Source of the DNA: an uncultured Clostridia bacterium
GTDB taxonomy: Bacteria > Bacillota > Clostridia > TANB77 > UBA1234
Direction: 5' to 3'
NCBI GenBank assembly: GCA_947588905.1
Contig: CANQBB010000005.1
Span: 1 to 50,830 of the forward strand
Length of the DNA stretch: 50,830 bases
In this document: positions 35,798 to 45,043 of the stretch, piece after piece
Layout of the letters: each line of letters starts with the position of its first letter
Position numbering within the stretch: position 1 is the first letter of the stretch
Notes under the pieces: model-generated
Seen by the model: the letters and a program-made list of their open reading frames with translations, nothing else
Database searches by the model: none
What the model was told of the DNA's origin: nothing
Translations under genes and position numbers: made by a program

Positions 35798-36793
35798 TTA
35801 AAAAGCATTTGCATCAAATTTAGTTTTATCAATATTAGTTAATTTATCGCAACCGGCAAACATACTGCTCATATCTGTTACATTAGAAACATCAAAGTTG
35901 CTTAGATTTAAAGTTTTTAAATTATTACAACCAGTAAACATTTCCACCATATTTGTAACATTACTTGTATCAAAATTACTTATATCTAAAGTTGTTAAAT
36001 TATTACAACCAAAAAACATAGACCTCATACTTGTAACATTACTTGTATCAAAATTACTTATATCTAGACTTGTTAAATTATCACAACACCAAAACATCCC
36101 ATCCATAGCAGTTACTTTACTTGTGTCAAAATTACTTATATCTAAACTTGTTAAATTCTTACAGCCATTAAACATAGACCTCATATCTGTCACATTACTT
36201 GTATCAAAATTACTTAAGTCTAAACTTGTTAAATTCTTACAACTCCAAAACATCCATCCCATATCTGTTACTTTACTTGTATCAAAATTACTTATATCTA
36301 GACTTGTTAAATTATCACAAAAAGAAAACATAGACCTCATATTTGTTACATTACTTGTATCAAGTTTATTTAATCCAACTATTTCTTCACATTTAATAAA
36401 ATTATTAAACAAATTTTTTGCACTGGTAAGTCTAATGCCATCTTTTGCACCTAAATATAAATCATACATTTCCTTACTTTCCTCATTTTTTACTAACCAT
36501 GCTTGTACAGGATTTTCACTTTCTATTTCATCATACTTCCACTTTTTGATATAACTTTTGGGAATCTCATCTTTAGATGTATCAATTATATTTATAGTTC
36601 TTATTAAATTTTTAAAATTTTTACTAGAATGAATAGAAATTCTATTACTAATAGTAATTAAAGCAATTAAAACAGTTAAAACAATTCCAGCTAAACCTAC
36701 TAATACAATCCCATCACCAATATTTACTGGATTTAAGCCAATTCCAATAATAGCTATAACTAAAATCACTAGTAAAATATTTTTTTTCTTCAT
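35798..36793 (-). CDS. DUF285 (BspA-like) repeat protein
   Basis: 331 residues. Two TM helices at the N-terminus (about 5-21 and 28-48). After a spacer there are about seven tandem repeats of 25 residues with the pattern LDISNFDTSNVTxMxxMF and GCxNLT (about 140-320). This is the DUF285 leucine-rich type found in surface proteins of mycoplasmas and gut Firmicutes; such repeats fold as a solenoid and often serve in binding. It lies 18 nt after addA, so it is probably co-transcribed with it. High identity among repeats at DNA level suggests recent repeat expansion. Confidence 0.85.
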   Translation of the reverse strand: MKKKNILLVILVIAIIGIGLNPVNIGDGIVLVGLAGIVLTVLIALITISNRISIHSSKNFKNLIRTINIIDTSKDEIPKSYIKKWKYDEIESENPVQAWLVKNEESKEMYDLYLGAKDGIRLTSAKNLFNNFIKCEEIVGLNKLDTSNVTNMRSMFSFCDNLTSLDISNFDTSKVTDMGWMFWSCKNLTSLDLSNFDTSNVTDMRSMFNGCKNLTSLDISNFDTSKVTAMDGMFWCCDNLTSLDISNFDTSNVTSMRSMFFGCNNLTTLDISNFDTSNVTNMVEMFTGCNNLKTLNLSNFDVSNVTDMSSMFAGCDKLTNIDKTKFDANAF

Positions 36794-36811
36794 AATTTTC
36801 TCTCCTTATAT

Positions 36812-39800
36812 TCAAACCACTATTTCTTCATTCAACTTAAATGAATATATTATAACTTTCTTAACTTTCTTATTTGTTAATTCTTCAAGTGCTTTTTTAT
36901 AGTAATCTAATTGAATCTTGTATCTATTCAAAAACTCTTCTTTTGAATTTAAATTATCTGTTTTATAATCAACAAGTACTAATCCATCATCTTCTTCAAA
37001 GTACAAATCAATTACACCTTGAACTAATATTTCATCATCTTTACTTAAATCTTCAACATTATATATATCTTTTAATCTTAAAGATAAATTAAAAGGCATT
37101 TCTCTCCAAATATTTTTGGCATTTTTTATATGTTCATATAAATTTGTCTTCAAAAACTGTTCTAAATATTTTTTTAATCTTGATTTATATTCTTCATCTG
37201 CACTTTCAATAATCTCTTCAATATTTGGATTTTTAAAATCAATACGTTGCATTGTGTTATGAAGAAATGTACCAAACTTTGCTCCACCTAATGAATTATT
37301 TTCAATAAATAAAGGTTTTTCTATAAGTTCTATATTTTTCAATTTTTTTTCTAATAATTCTTCATTTGATGGTTCGTCACCTAATCGTTTTAATTCTGTT
37401 ACAGTAATCTTTGCAGGTAAAGTCGTTGATGCTTGATAAGGATATTTCCATAAAAATTTTTTATTTATATTTTCATATTCATCTGTCATATGAAAACAAT
37501 TTTCAATATTCTTTACTAGTCTATTGAATTTATCATTGTCTATACATTTGTCTAGATTTAAAACATCTTTATAAGCCCACTTATATATATTCCAATCATT
37601 TTTTGTGCTTAAGACTTTGCCACAAATCCAATCTGCAAAAGATTTTGCTGTGCTTATAATATAAGGAGTTTGTTTTTTACTCCAGTTATCAATTTTCTTA
37701 TCAATATTATTTTCCAAAGCTGTTATAATTAATTTTTCCCTAGCTCTTGTCAAAGCAACATACAATATTCTCATTTCTTCTGATAATGCTTCTTCATGTT
37801 TTTTCTGCTTAATTGCAAGTTTTGGAATACTTTCATATAAATATCTATTTTCAATATCTATGACATCAACTCCAAAGCCTAAATCTTGATGCATAATAAT
37901 TTTATTGTTCTCATCTCTTTTATTAAATTTTTTAGATGTTCCACTAAGAAAAACAATTGGAAATTCCAATCCTTTACTTTTATGGATACTCATTATTCTT
38001 ACAACATTATCAGTATCACCTAAAGATTTACTAGCTAAAGTATCACCAGAAGTTTCTTTAATATTATCTATAAAATTTATAAAATTAAATAAACCTCTAT
38101 AACTTGTATTATCATATTTTTCTGCTCTATTTAATAGCATATCTAAATTTGCTTTTCTAATATTTCCATTAGGCATAAGAGAAATATAGTCATAATATCC
38201 TGTTTCTTTATAAATAAGCCATAAAAGTTCTTCAAGTTTTAAATACTTAGACTTTTCTCTCCATTCACTTAATTTATCTAAAAATTCTAAAACTTTAATA
38301 TTTCCTTGACCAGCCATTTTTTGCATAGCCTCAAAAAAGCTACAATTTTTATCTATAAGTCTAATATCAGTTAACTCATTAACATCAAAATTTCCAATAT
38401 TAGATCTTAATACAGCAATAAGTGGAATATCTTGATAAGGATTATCAATTATTTTTAGAAGCGACATTATTATTTGTATTTCCATTTTATCAAAGAAACC
38501 TGTATTTACATCTGCAAAAACAGGAATGTTTCTATTAGATAATTCTGTTACAAAACTTTCTGCATAATTTTTAGTAGCTCTAAGTAAAATTGCAATATCT
38601 TTATAATCAGCTTTTCTCATTTGTTTTGTTTTCTTATCATATACTTCAAAACTATTAACTAATTCTTCTATTCTATTTGCAACAACTCTTGCTTCAAGAA
38701 TAGATTTAGTTTCAATATCATCATCTATTTCTTCTTCATCTAGACCTTTGTCTATTATATGTAATTCAGCATTATCTCCTTTTGTCAAATAGTAATCTGC
38801 TCCAAATTTTAAATATTCATCTTCATTATAATCAATTTCACCAACATCTTTTGACATTGTATTTTTAAAAATAAAATTACATTGATTGATAATATTTTCA
38901 TTACTTCTAAAATTCTTAAATAATAGTATTTTTTTACCTTCACTTAATACATCATCATCTGCCATTGTATATGAATTATATTTTTCTAAAAATAAATCTG
39001 GACGTGCTTGTCTAAATCTATAAATACTTTGCTTTACATCACCAACCATAAAAATATTACCTTTAGAAATTTTATTTAAAATATACTCTTGAATTAAATT
39101 ACTATCTTGATACTCATCAACAAGAATTTCATCAAATTGATTTTTATACATATCAGCAACATTTTCATTATTACTTAAAAGCTCTAAACATATATGTTCC
39201 ATATCGCTAAAATCAATTAAGTTCTTAGCACGTTTTTTTTCTTTGAATTTTTTATCAAATCTAATAACAACATCAGATATACTTTTTAAATTAGAATATA
39301 TTTTATGAATATCATCAAATATTTCTTCGGATGAAGATATAAAAATTTCATCTCGTAAAAATTTTTGAATTTTATCTTTCATTTTATTTCTAATAGATTT
39401 AACTTCTTCAGCAGTTTCTTCATCTAATTTAGGAGCTCTTTTCAATGTTGAAAATTTTATCTTTGAAATGCATTCATAAAAATCATCCCATGAAACATTA
39501 TTTATTCTTAAAGATTTCAATATCAAAATATCATCTTGAATTGTTAGTAAATAATTTTGAGCTTCAATATTATTTTGCAAATCATCTGCAATAGTTTCAA
39601 GTTCTTCTAGACAACCCGCAATTTCATTTCTTGCATATTTTATAAGTTCTTTTCCCCATACGGTTTTTCCAAAGTCAGTTTCATTAGTATTATACATTTC
39701 ACATTTATCTTTTAGCCATTCATATGGGAATGGACTACTTTGTATAAAATTATGAATATCAAGTATTATATTTCTAAAGCCTTCATCTGATTTGTTATCA

Positions 39801-40246
39801 CTAAATATATCTACTATTTCATTATTTTCTTCATAAAGTTCTTCCATAACTTCATCTAAAGCTTCGATTTTCATTAGTTCATTCTCAGTAGTTTCTGCAA
39901 TAGAAAAATTAGGATCTAAATCAATATTAAAGAAATTATCTTTTATAACTTTATTGCAAAATGCATCAATAGTCATAATATTTGCTTTGTTCAGTAATAA
40001 TATTTGCTTGTTAAGTACAGGGGTATGATTATAAAGAGCATCTGCAATACGTTCACGCATTTCACTTGCCGCTGCATTAGTAAAAGTAACAACTAATAGC
40101 TTATCTATATCAATATTATCATTAACAACTTTATTTATAATTCTTTCAACTAGAACTGCTGTTTTACCACTACCAGCACCAGCAGCAACAAGTAATTTAC
40201 AATTTTTAGTTTCAATAGCTTGCTTTTGCTCCTTTGTCCATTCCAT
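36812..40246 (-). CDS. addA: ATP-dependent helicase/nuclease AddA
   Basis: Large subunit of the AddAB enzyme, which resects DNA double-strand ends for recombination. 1144 residues. Superfamily 1A helicase: Walker A AAGAGSGKTAVLVERI (about 21-36), DEYQDSN (motif II), VGDVKQSIYRFRQA (motif III), a late helicase motif RIMSIHKSKGLEFP and VALTRAREKLI. The C-terminal RecB-type nuclease has GVIDLYFEEDD and LVDYKTD. The start follows AAGGAGGG. The partner addB lies upstream but is separated by five other genes. Confidence 0.95.
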   Translation of the reverse strand: MEWTKEQKQAIETKNCKLLVAAGAGSGKTAVLVERIINKVVNDNIDIDKLLVVTFTNAAASEMRERIADALYNHTPVLNKQILLLNKANIMTIDAFCNKVIKDNFFNIDLDPNFSIAETTENELMKIEALDEVMEELYEENNEIVDIFSDNKSDEGFRNIILDIHNFIQSSPFPYEWLKDKCEMYNTNETDFGKTVWGKELIKYARNEIAGCLEELETIADDLQNNIEAQNYLLTIQDDILILKSLRINNVSWDDFYECISKIKFSTLKRAPKLDEETAEEVKSIRNKMKDKIQKFLRDEIFISSSEEIFDDIHKIYSNLKSISDVVIRFDKKFKEKKRAKNLIDFSDMEHICLELLSNNENVADMYKNQFDEILVDEYQDSNLIQEYILNKISKGNIFMVGDVKQSIYRFRQARPDLFLEKYNSYTMADDDVLSEGKKILLFKNFRSNENIINQCNFIFKNTMSKDVGEIDYNEDEYLKFGADYYLTKGDNAELHIIDKGLDEEEIDDDIETKSILEARVVANRIEELVNSFEVYDKKTKQMRKADYKDIAILLRATKNYAESFVTELSNRNIPVFADVNTGFFDKMEIQIIMSLLKIIDNPYQDIPLIAVLRSNIGNFDVNELTDIRLIDKNCSFFEAMQKMAGQGNIKVLEFLDKLSEWREKSKYLKLEELLWLIYKETGYYDYISLMPNGNIRKANLDMLLNRAEKYDNTSYRGLFNFINFIDNIKETSGDTLASKSLGDTDNVVRIMSIHKSKGLEFPIVFLSGTSKKFNKRDENNKIIMHQDLGFGVDVIDIENRYLYESIPKLAIKQKKHEEALSEEMRILYVALTRAREKLIITALENNIDKKIDNWSKKQTPYIISTAKSFADWICGKVLSTKNDWNIYKWAYKDVLNLDKCIDNDKFNRLVKNIENCFHMTDEYENINKKFLWKYPYQASTTLPAKITVTELKRLGDEPSNEELLEKKLKNIELIEKPLFIENNSLGGAKFGTFLHNTMQRIDFKNPNIEEIIESADEEYKSRLKKYLEQFLKTNLYEHIKNAKNIWREMPFNLSLRLKDIYNVEDLSKDDEILVQGVIDLYFEEDDGLVLVDYKTDNLNSKEEFLNRYKIQLDYYKKALEELTNKKVKKVIIYSFKLNEEIVV

Positions 40247-40272
40247 TGAGTATGTCCCTCCTTAAGATTTAA

Positions 40273-41344
40273 TCATAAAAAATCTTTATACTCATTTTTT
40301 TCTTTTACATTAAGTTTTTCTTTATCAATCTTAGATTTTGAGTCGTCTTTTTCCTTTTCTACTTTACCAAGCAACTCTTTTTCTTCAGGTGTAACAATCC
40401 TAAATTCATTTTTACCTTTAATTAAATCCACTTCTCCATATTCAAATGCTTCTTTGCCTTCTTTTATATTGTCTTTAGCCTTATCTAAGACACTAGCAGA
40501 AATAAAAATTCCAGATTCAGTACCTACACCAATTTCTGATGAATAAGTAATAGGTCTTATCGTTACAAATTTCATGCCTTTTAATTGTTCTATAGTAGAA
40601 GGAAAAACTTTAAATTCATTCTTAGAATATCTATCCAGAACATCATCAATATCTATTCCTGTTAATTCAATTATTTGTTCTGGAGTATAATCTACATTAT
40701 ATTTATGTACTTCTTCTATTGAGTCTTTTGTTTTATCAAAATCTAATTCCTCCAAACTTCGTTTTGCATCCAAATCTATATCATCTAATTTATCAGCAAA
40801 TTGTTTAGTATGCTTATTAGAAATATTTTTTGACATTTCACTTAATTCATCGATTATTTCATCAAAATCTTTATCAGAAAGAATACCGCTCATACATTTT
40901 ACTTATATATCTTACTACAGTACTATTAGAAAGATTTAAAGCTTCTTTAATTATATATTCCATATCTTTATATGTTAATTTAGTTTCTTCTGAAACATTA
41001 TTATAAATTTCAGAAACAAAATTTGAAACTAATTTTTTATTGTCTTCTTCATCTTTAGAATCATCTATAACTTTTGATGCATCACTTTCATATTCTTCAA
41101 ATACATCATCTCTTTTTGTATCTCGAGTATATGACTTTTTAAGTTCATCTACTTCTAAATCAATTGCATCAGTTATTCTAGAAATTATATTATCTTGAAA
41201 TCCTTTATCAGAAAGAAGTTCTTCTAATTGTTCTTTATATTCTTTCATCAACATTTCAACAGTTTGTGAATCTAATCCATTCATATCATCTCTATATTTT
41301 TCTAAATGCAATATTGCTTGTTTAACAGTTTCTTTTAAATTCAT
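40273..41344 (-). CDS. Unknown charged protein, read through a +1 frameshift at CGG
   Basis: Not recognised. Zero frame: 152 codons from MNLKETVKQA to KMYE, then CGG TAT TCT TTC TGA. Skipping C at 40888 gives GGT ATT CTT TCT GAT and opens 204 more residues, for 356 in all. The second part has an in-frame ATG (40893) just before the site, but no ribosome binding site precedes it, which argues for a fusion rather than two genes. The whole is acidic, highly charged and mostly helical, with coiled-coil-like stretches and a Lys/Glu-rich end; no TM helix. The first start follows AGAGGTG. It lies 26 nt before addA. Confidence 0.6.
40885..40891 (-). other. Putative +1 frameshift site 6: GAG CGG T
   Basis: Zero frame: GAG CGG TAT TCT TTC TGA. 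Skipping the C joins the upstream frame to a 204-residue downstream frame. It is the weakest of the six, because no family alignment proves that the two parts belong together, and the preceding codon (GAG) differs from the others. Confidence 0.55.
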
Positions 41345-41390
41345 AACATTTCACCTCTTATTATTACTAGTTTAAATATACATATAATTA

Positions 41391-41762
41391 TTATGCTACA
41401 TTGTATAAATAGTTAAGTATTTTATCAATTATTATTCCTCCAATAAAGTAAGAACTCGCATTTAAAATTAGAGATACCAAATAAGGATTAATTTTTTTAT
41501 ATTTAAAATATTTACTATATATTGTTCCTTCAACAAACAAAACTATAATTTCCATTATAATTTCAAATATAATTTTTGCATTTGCTCCTAATTTCAAAAA
41601 TATTAAATATAGTAAAGAAACTAGTAAGGGATTAGTTAGTATATTAACTAATATTACATTAATTAAATCTTTTTTATTAAATATCTTTAATATTAAAGCT
41701 ACTATAAATTCTATAAATATTGTAATTAATAGACATATAATCATAGTATATGGTAAAAACAT
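41391..41762 (-). CDS. Small polytopic membrane protein
   Basis: 123 residues with about four hydrophobic helices covering nearly all of the chain (MFLPYTMIICLLITIFIEFI at the start). Not recognised. The start at 41762 follows AAGGA and lies 1 nt after the stop of the SH3-like protein gene (41764). Co-transcribed member of the cassette between addB and addA. Confidence 0.6.
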   Translation of the reverse strand: MFLPYTMIICLLITIFIEFIVALILKIFNKKDLINVILVNILTNPLLVSLLYLIFLKLGANAKIIFEIIMEIIVLFVEGTIYSKYFKYKKINPYLVSLILNASSYFIGGIIIDKILNYLYNVA

Positions 41763-41763
41763 A

Positions 41764-43789
41764 TTATTCGTCCTTCTTATCTTTATTATCCTCATCATTA
41801 TTATTTTGAGATTTTTTATTTATCAACTTAATGGTAACAATTGTTGTTATTGCTATTATTATCGCACCACATATGCATAATATACAAATCGTTGTTAGCG
41901 AAGCTTCCTTCTTTTTATCTTGAATTTCATATATGTTTAAATCATCTTCGCCACTACTTATTTTATCTCCACTTGATTCTTCTATCTTCTTTTCTATATC
42001 ACCACTTTCTATTATGGCATATCCATTTTTGTCTTCATATGAAATATAATAATATGGTCCTTTATTTTCTTCATCGACCATTATTGCAGCTGTTCCTAAC
42101 ATAGATATTTCTGAATTTACTGGTACTTCTACTTTCTCTCTATCTTTTTCTTCAAAAAAATTAGCATACATAGTTATATTTTTTTGAACTATATAATCTC
42201 CAGATAAATCATACTTCAATAGTTCGGCATATTCTCCCGATGAATTATTATTTAAAAATACTATTTCATTTTTTTCGTTAATTGTAAAATATTTTGACAA
42301 TTCTTCTTTTGAAACATCATAAGCTACAGTTGTAGTTTTTTTATTTTCATTTTTAACATATCCTAAAGTTCCGTCTTGAGTTATACAACAATAAAAAGAA
42401 TAGTTTCCATATTCCTTATCTTTATCATATAAGGTAGTTTCATATTGACAAATTATATCTCCAGAATTTAAATTCGTTATTACAGTATTATCAAAAGGCG
42501 ATTTTATCAGATCAAAATTTTCATTAACTTTAAGAACATCATATTTCATTTCGTTTATTACCATACCAGTAAAATCACTTTGCCATATTCTATTGTCATA
42601 TCTCAAAACATAAATCTTATTATTATATTCAATATAATAAGCAGAAGTTAAATAATTAGAATAATCATCAGAAAAAAGACCTATACAGTATTTAACTTTT
42701 AATTTTTTATTAATAGGTAAATCTTTATAACCTTTAAATAAAATTATATAAGTCTCTTCAGGATAATATATTCCTAAATCCCAACTCCAAAAGTTATAAT
42801 TTTTATATCTAAAATAATATACATCGTCAATTTGACCATAAAAACCTGTTGTAACATATTTTGATGTTAAATTAACTGTTTCTCCTTTCTTTATTACTAC
42901 ATTTCCGTCTACTATTATATCTTCAGAGAATTTTACTGTTTTATTAAAAGTGTATTTTTCTTCAACCTCAGTGGCACAATCTTCAACATTTATCCAACCT
43001 GTTTGATTATTATATTCTACCATAAAGAATCCTTCATAACCGTAATTTCCATATTCATACATATATGACACATGAAATTCTGTGTTTTGAGGAATCGTTA
43101 TAGATGTTTCATAATTTTTTTCATTTAGTGGTTGACTATATAGAATTGTATTATTAGTAGTAATTATATTGGCTTCTGATTCGCGAGCAACTTTAGCATA
43201 CTGTTCCCAACCAGTCATCATTGCAATATCAATTATCCAACCACTTACTCCATTATAACTTGTATATGTAAAATACTTATAACTATATTTACATTCTAAA
43301 ACTGTACCAATTGGAATTTCTGTTGGATATGCTAATTTATTATGCTCTCCAGGAGATACATACATATAACAATTATCTAAACATACATATCTTTTTCGTG
43401 TATCTTTATTTTCTTCTTTTAGTCCGTAAATCGGCAGGTGTAACAGTTTCTCCATATATTTCAACATCTGCTGAAGATATGTACTTTCGTTCAGCCACAT
43501 CATAATCGTCTATTGATACAACTAAATATGTAATCCCATCTATTTTAGTTTCCTCTTCCACAACAAATATTGTACCATAAGGAACTATTTCTGATTTATA
43601 ATTTGTAAGTGCATGTTCTTCATTACTCCAACCATAATAGTATAAAGTTCCACCATTATGATTACTTACAACCACAGTATATAAATTCTTATTGTAATCT
43701 GGTGCTCCATCGGCAAAAACAATACTTTCTAATAAAATCATACAAATTACAAAAGATATCGCAAATAATTTGTCAAATATTTTTTTCAT
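41764..43789 (-). CDS. SH3-like surface protein, read through a +1 frameshift at CGG
   Basis: Zero frame: a signal peptide (about 1-26, LFAISFVICMILLESIVFAD) and 121 codons to PADL, then CGG and a stop five codons later. Skipping C at 43426 gives GGA CTA AAA GAA and opens 553 more residues, for 674 in all. Several regions look like bacterial SH3 repeats (for example SYNGVSGWIIDIAM and YNNQTGWINVED). A C-terminal TM helix (TICILCICGAIIIAITTIV) and an acidic/lysine tail follow. The full protein would be anchored outside the membrane; without the shift only a 126-residue exported fragment is made. The start follows GGGGGA. Confidence 0.75.
43423..43429 (-). other. Putative +1 frameshift site 4 (SH3-like protein): TTA CGG A
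   Basis: Zero frame: TTA CGG ACT AAA AGA AGA AAA TAA. Skipping the C gives GGA CTA AAA GAA GAA. The downstream frame has no ribosome binding site or signal peptide of its own, while the upstream frame has both. Confidence 0.7.
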
Positions 43790-43801
43790 ATAGAATTCCC
43801 C

Positions 43802-43930
43802 CTATTTTTTCAATTCTTTTTTAGCAAAGAAAATAACAATTAAAATCATAACTAATATTGAAACTGTAAATATAGTAAAAGGAATAATTATTTTACTTAA
43901 ATCTGGATATACAAATTTAATTACATTCAT
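43802..43930 (-). CDS. 42-residue single-TM peptide
   Basis: A short ORF: MNVIKFVYPDLSKIII, a hydrophobic helix (PFTIFTVSILVMILIVIFF) and AKKELKK. The start at 43930 overlaps the end of the MFS gene by 14 nt and has AGAGGTG 6 nt upstream. The stop lies 12 nt before the SH3-like gene. The good ribosome binding site, helix and position in a packed operon make it likely real. Function unknown; perhaps a small partner of a neighbouring membrane protein. Confidence 0.6.
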   Translation of the reverse strand: MNVIKFVYPDLSKIIIPFTIFTVSILVMILIVIFFAKKELKK

Positions 43931-45014
43931 TATCTTCACCTCTACTTTTCAATATTTTTAATAGAATTATCCAGCATACAAAAGTTAAAACAGATATAAT
44001 TATATTATTTACAATACCAAATGATATTTTGAAAAAGAAAATTGGTGAAAATCCTAAGAATAGACCAATAGTTGTAAAACCAAAAGCTAATCCTGGTGTG
44101 CTTTTTAATTTTGATGCAATTATTCCTAAAGTAATAGCCATAGTCATACTAAATAGCATAATTCCTATAATAGAAATGATCATTAAATTATCTCCAAAAA
44201 GTAAAAATGGTAACGAGCATAATGTACTAAGTGTAGCAACTTTTCTTATACCATAGGCATCTGAAAGAATTCCTCCTAACGCTTTTCCAACACCCATTGT
44301 TACATATAAGATAACACTTTGAATTAAAGTCTTATTCCAAGATGTTGGCAAAGCATATCCCATATAACTTCTGACAAAAACAACTAAAACCGCAAGTGCT
44401 ATAACTAATCCTGCACTTAATTTGGGATTTGCATAATTAAAATTTTTACAAGGTAAATCATTTTTATCTGCATCTCTTCTATAAAATTCAGCTAAAAGGA
44501 TAAATGGTATAGCAGTTAAAGCAAGTATTAAAATTATGTAATATGGAATGTTAAACGTAGAAAGTAATTTGCCAGAAATAACACCAAAAGAACCTCCTGC
44601 AACAAAAATAGCACTATGAGCTAACTTTCCATTTGATGCTCTTAAAGTTACTTCTGCACCATTTACATGAATGAAAGCATTTCCTATTGCAACAATAATT
44701 ATTGGTAAATATTTTAAGAAAGCAATAGAAGGTAATATTATGAGTTTATCAATTATAAGAGCTAAACATAAAAAAACTATTCCAATAATTCCCATATTAA
44801 CCTTAGGGAACTTATCACTTATATATCCAATTATACCTTGAGGCACAAAAGCAAGTGCATCATAAATAAGTGGACAAAACCACAAGAAAATGCTGTCACC
44901 TAATAATTCTTCAAGCATATAAAAACAAACTATTTCACAAATAAAATGTACATAAAAATATAAGTATCCTGCACCAATATTTTTAGATGTCAAGGCACCT
45001 TTTAATTTATTCAT
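43917..45014 (-). CDS. MFS-type transporter
   Basis: 365 residues, nearly all in about 11-12 TM helices. Features fit a major facilitator: GIIGYISDKFPK in the loop after helix 2 (motif A-like), GKALGGILSDAYGIRK as the repeat of that motif in the second half, and a polar central loop near 185-200. The substrate is unknown. ATG at 45014 (MNKLKGAL) is chosen; TTG codons up to 45026 overlap AAAGGA. It lies 29 nt after addB. Confidence 0.75.
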   Translation of the reverse strand: MNKLKGALTSKNIGAGYLYFYVHFICEIVCFYMLEELLGDSIFLWFCPLIYDALAFVPQGIIGYISDKFPKVNMGIIGIVFLCLALIIDKLIILPSIAFLKYLPIIIVAIGNAFIHVNGAEVTLRASNGKLAHSAIFVAGGSFGVISGKLLSTFNIPYYIILILALTAIPFILLAEFYRRDADKNDLPCKNFNYANPKLSAGLVIALAVLVVFVRSYMGYALPTSWNKTLIQSVILYVTMGVGKALGGILSDAYGIRKVATLSTLCSLPFLLFGDNLMIISIIGIMLFSMTMAITLGIIASKLKSTPGLAFGFTTIGLFLGFSPIFFFKISFGIVNNIIISVLTFVCWIILLKILKSRGEDNECN

Positions 45015-45043
45015 TAAATACAACAATCCTTTCTACAAATAAT

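Noticed and set aside
35898..36554. 218-residue ORF on the + strand opposite the DUF285 gene
   Set aside because: It is a repetitive shadow of the 25-residue repeats on the minus strand, without a ribosome binding site.
40273..40893. Separate gene starting at ATG 40893
   Set aside because: No Shine-Dalgarno sequence precedes it, and the upstream ORF reaches it by +1 reading at CGG; treated as the second part of one gene.
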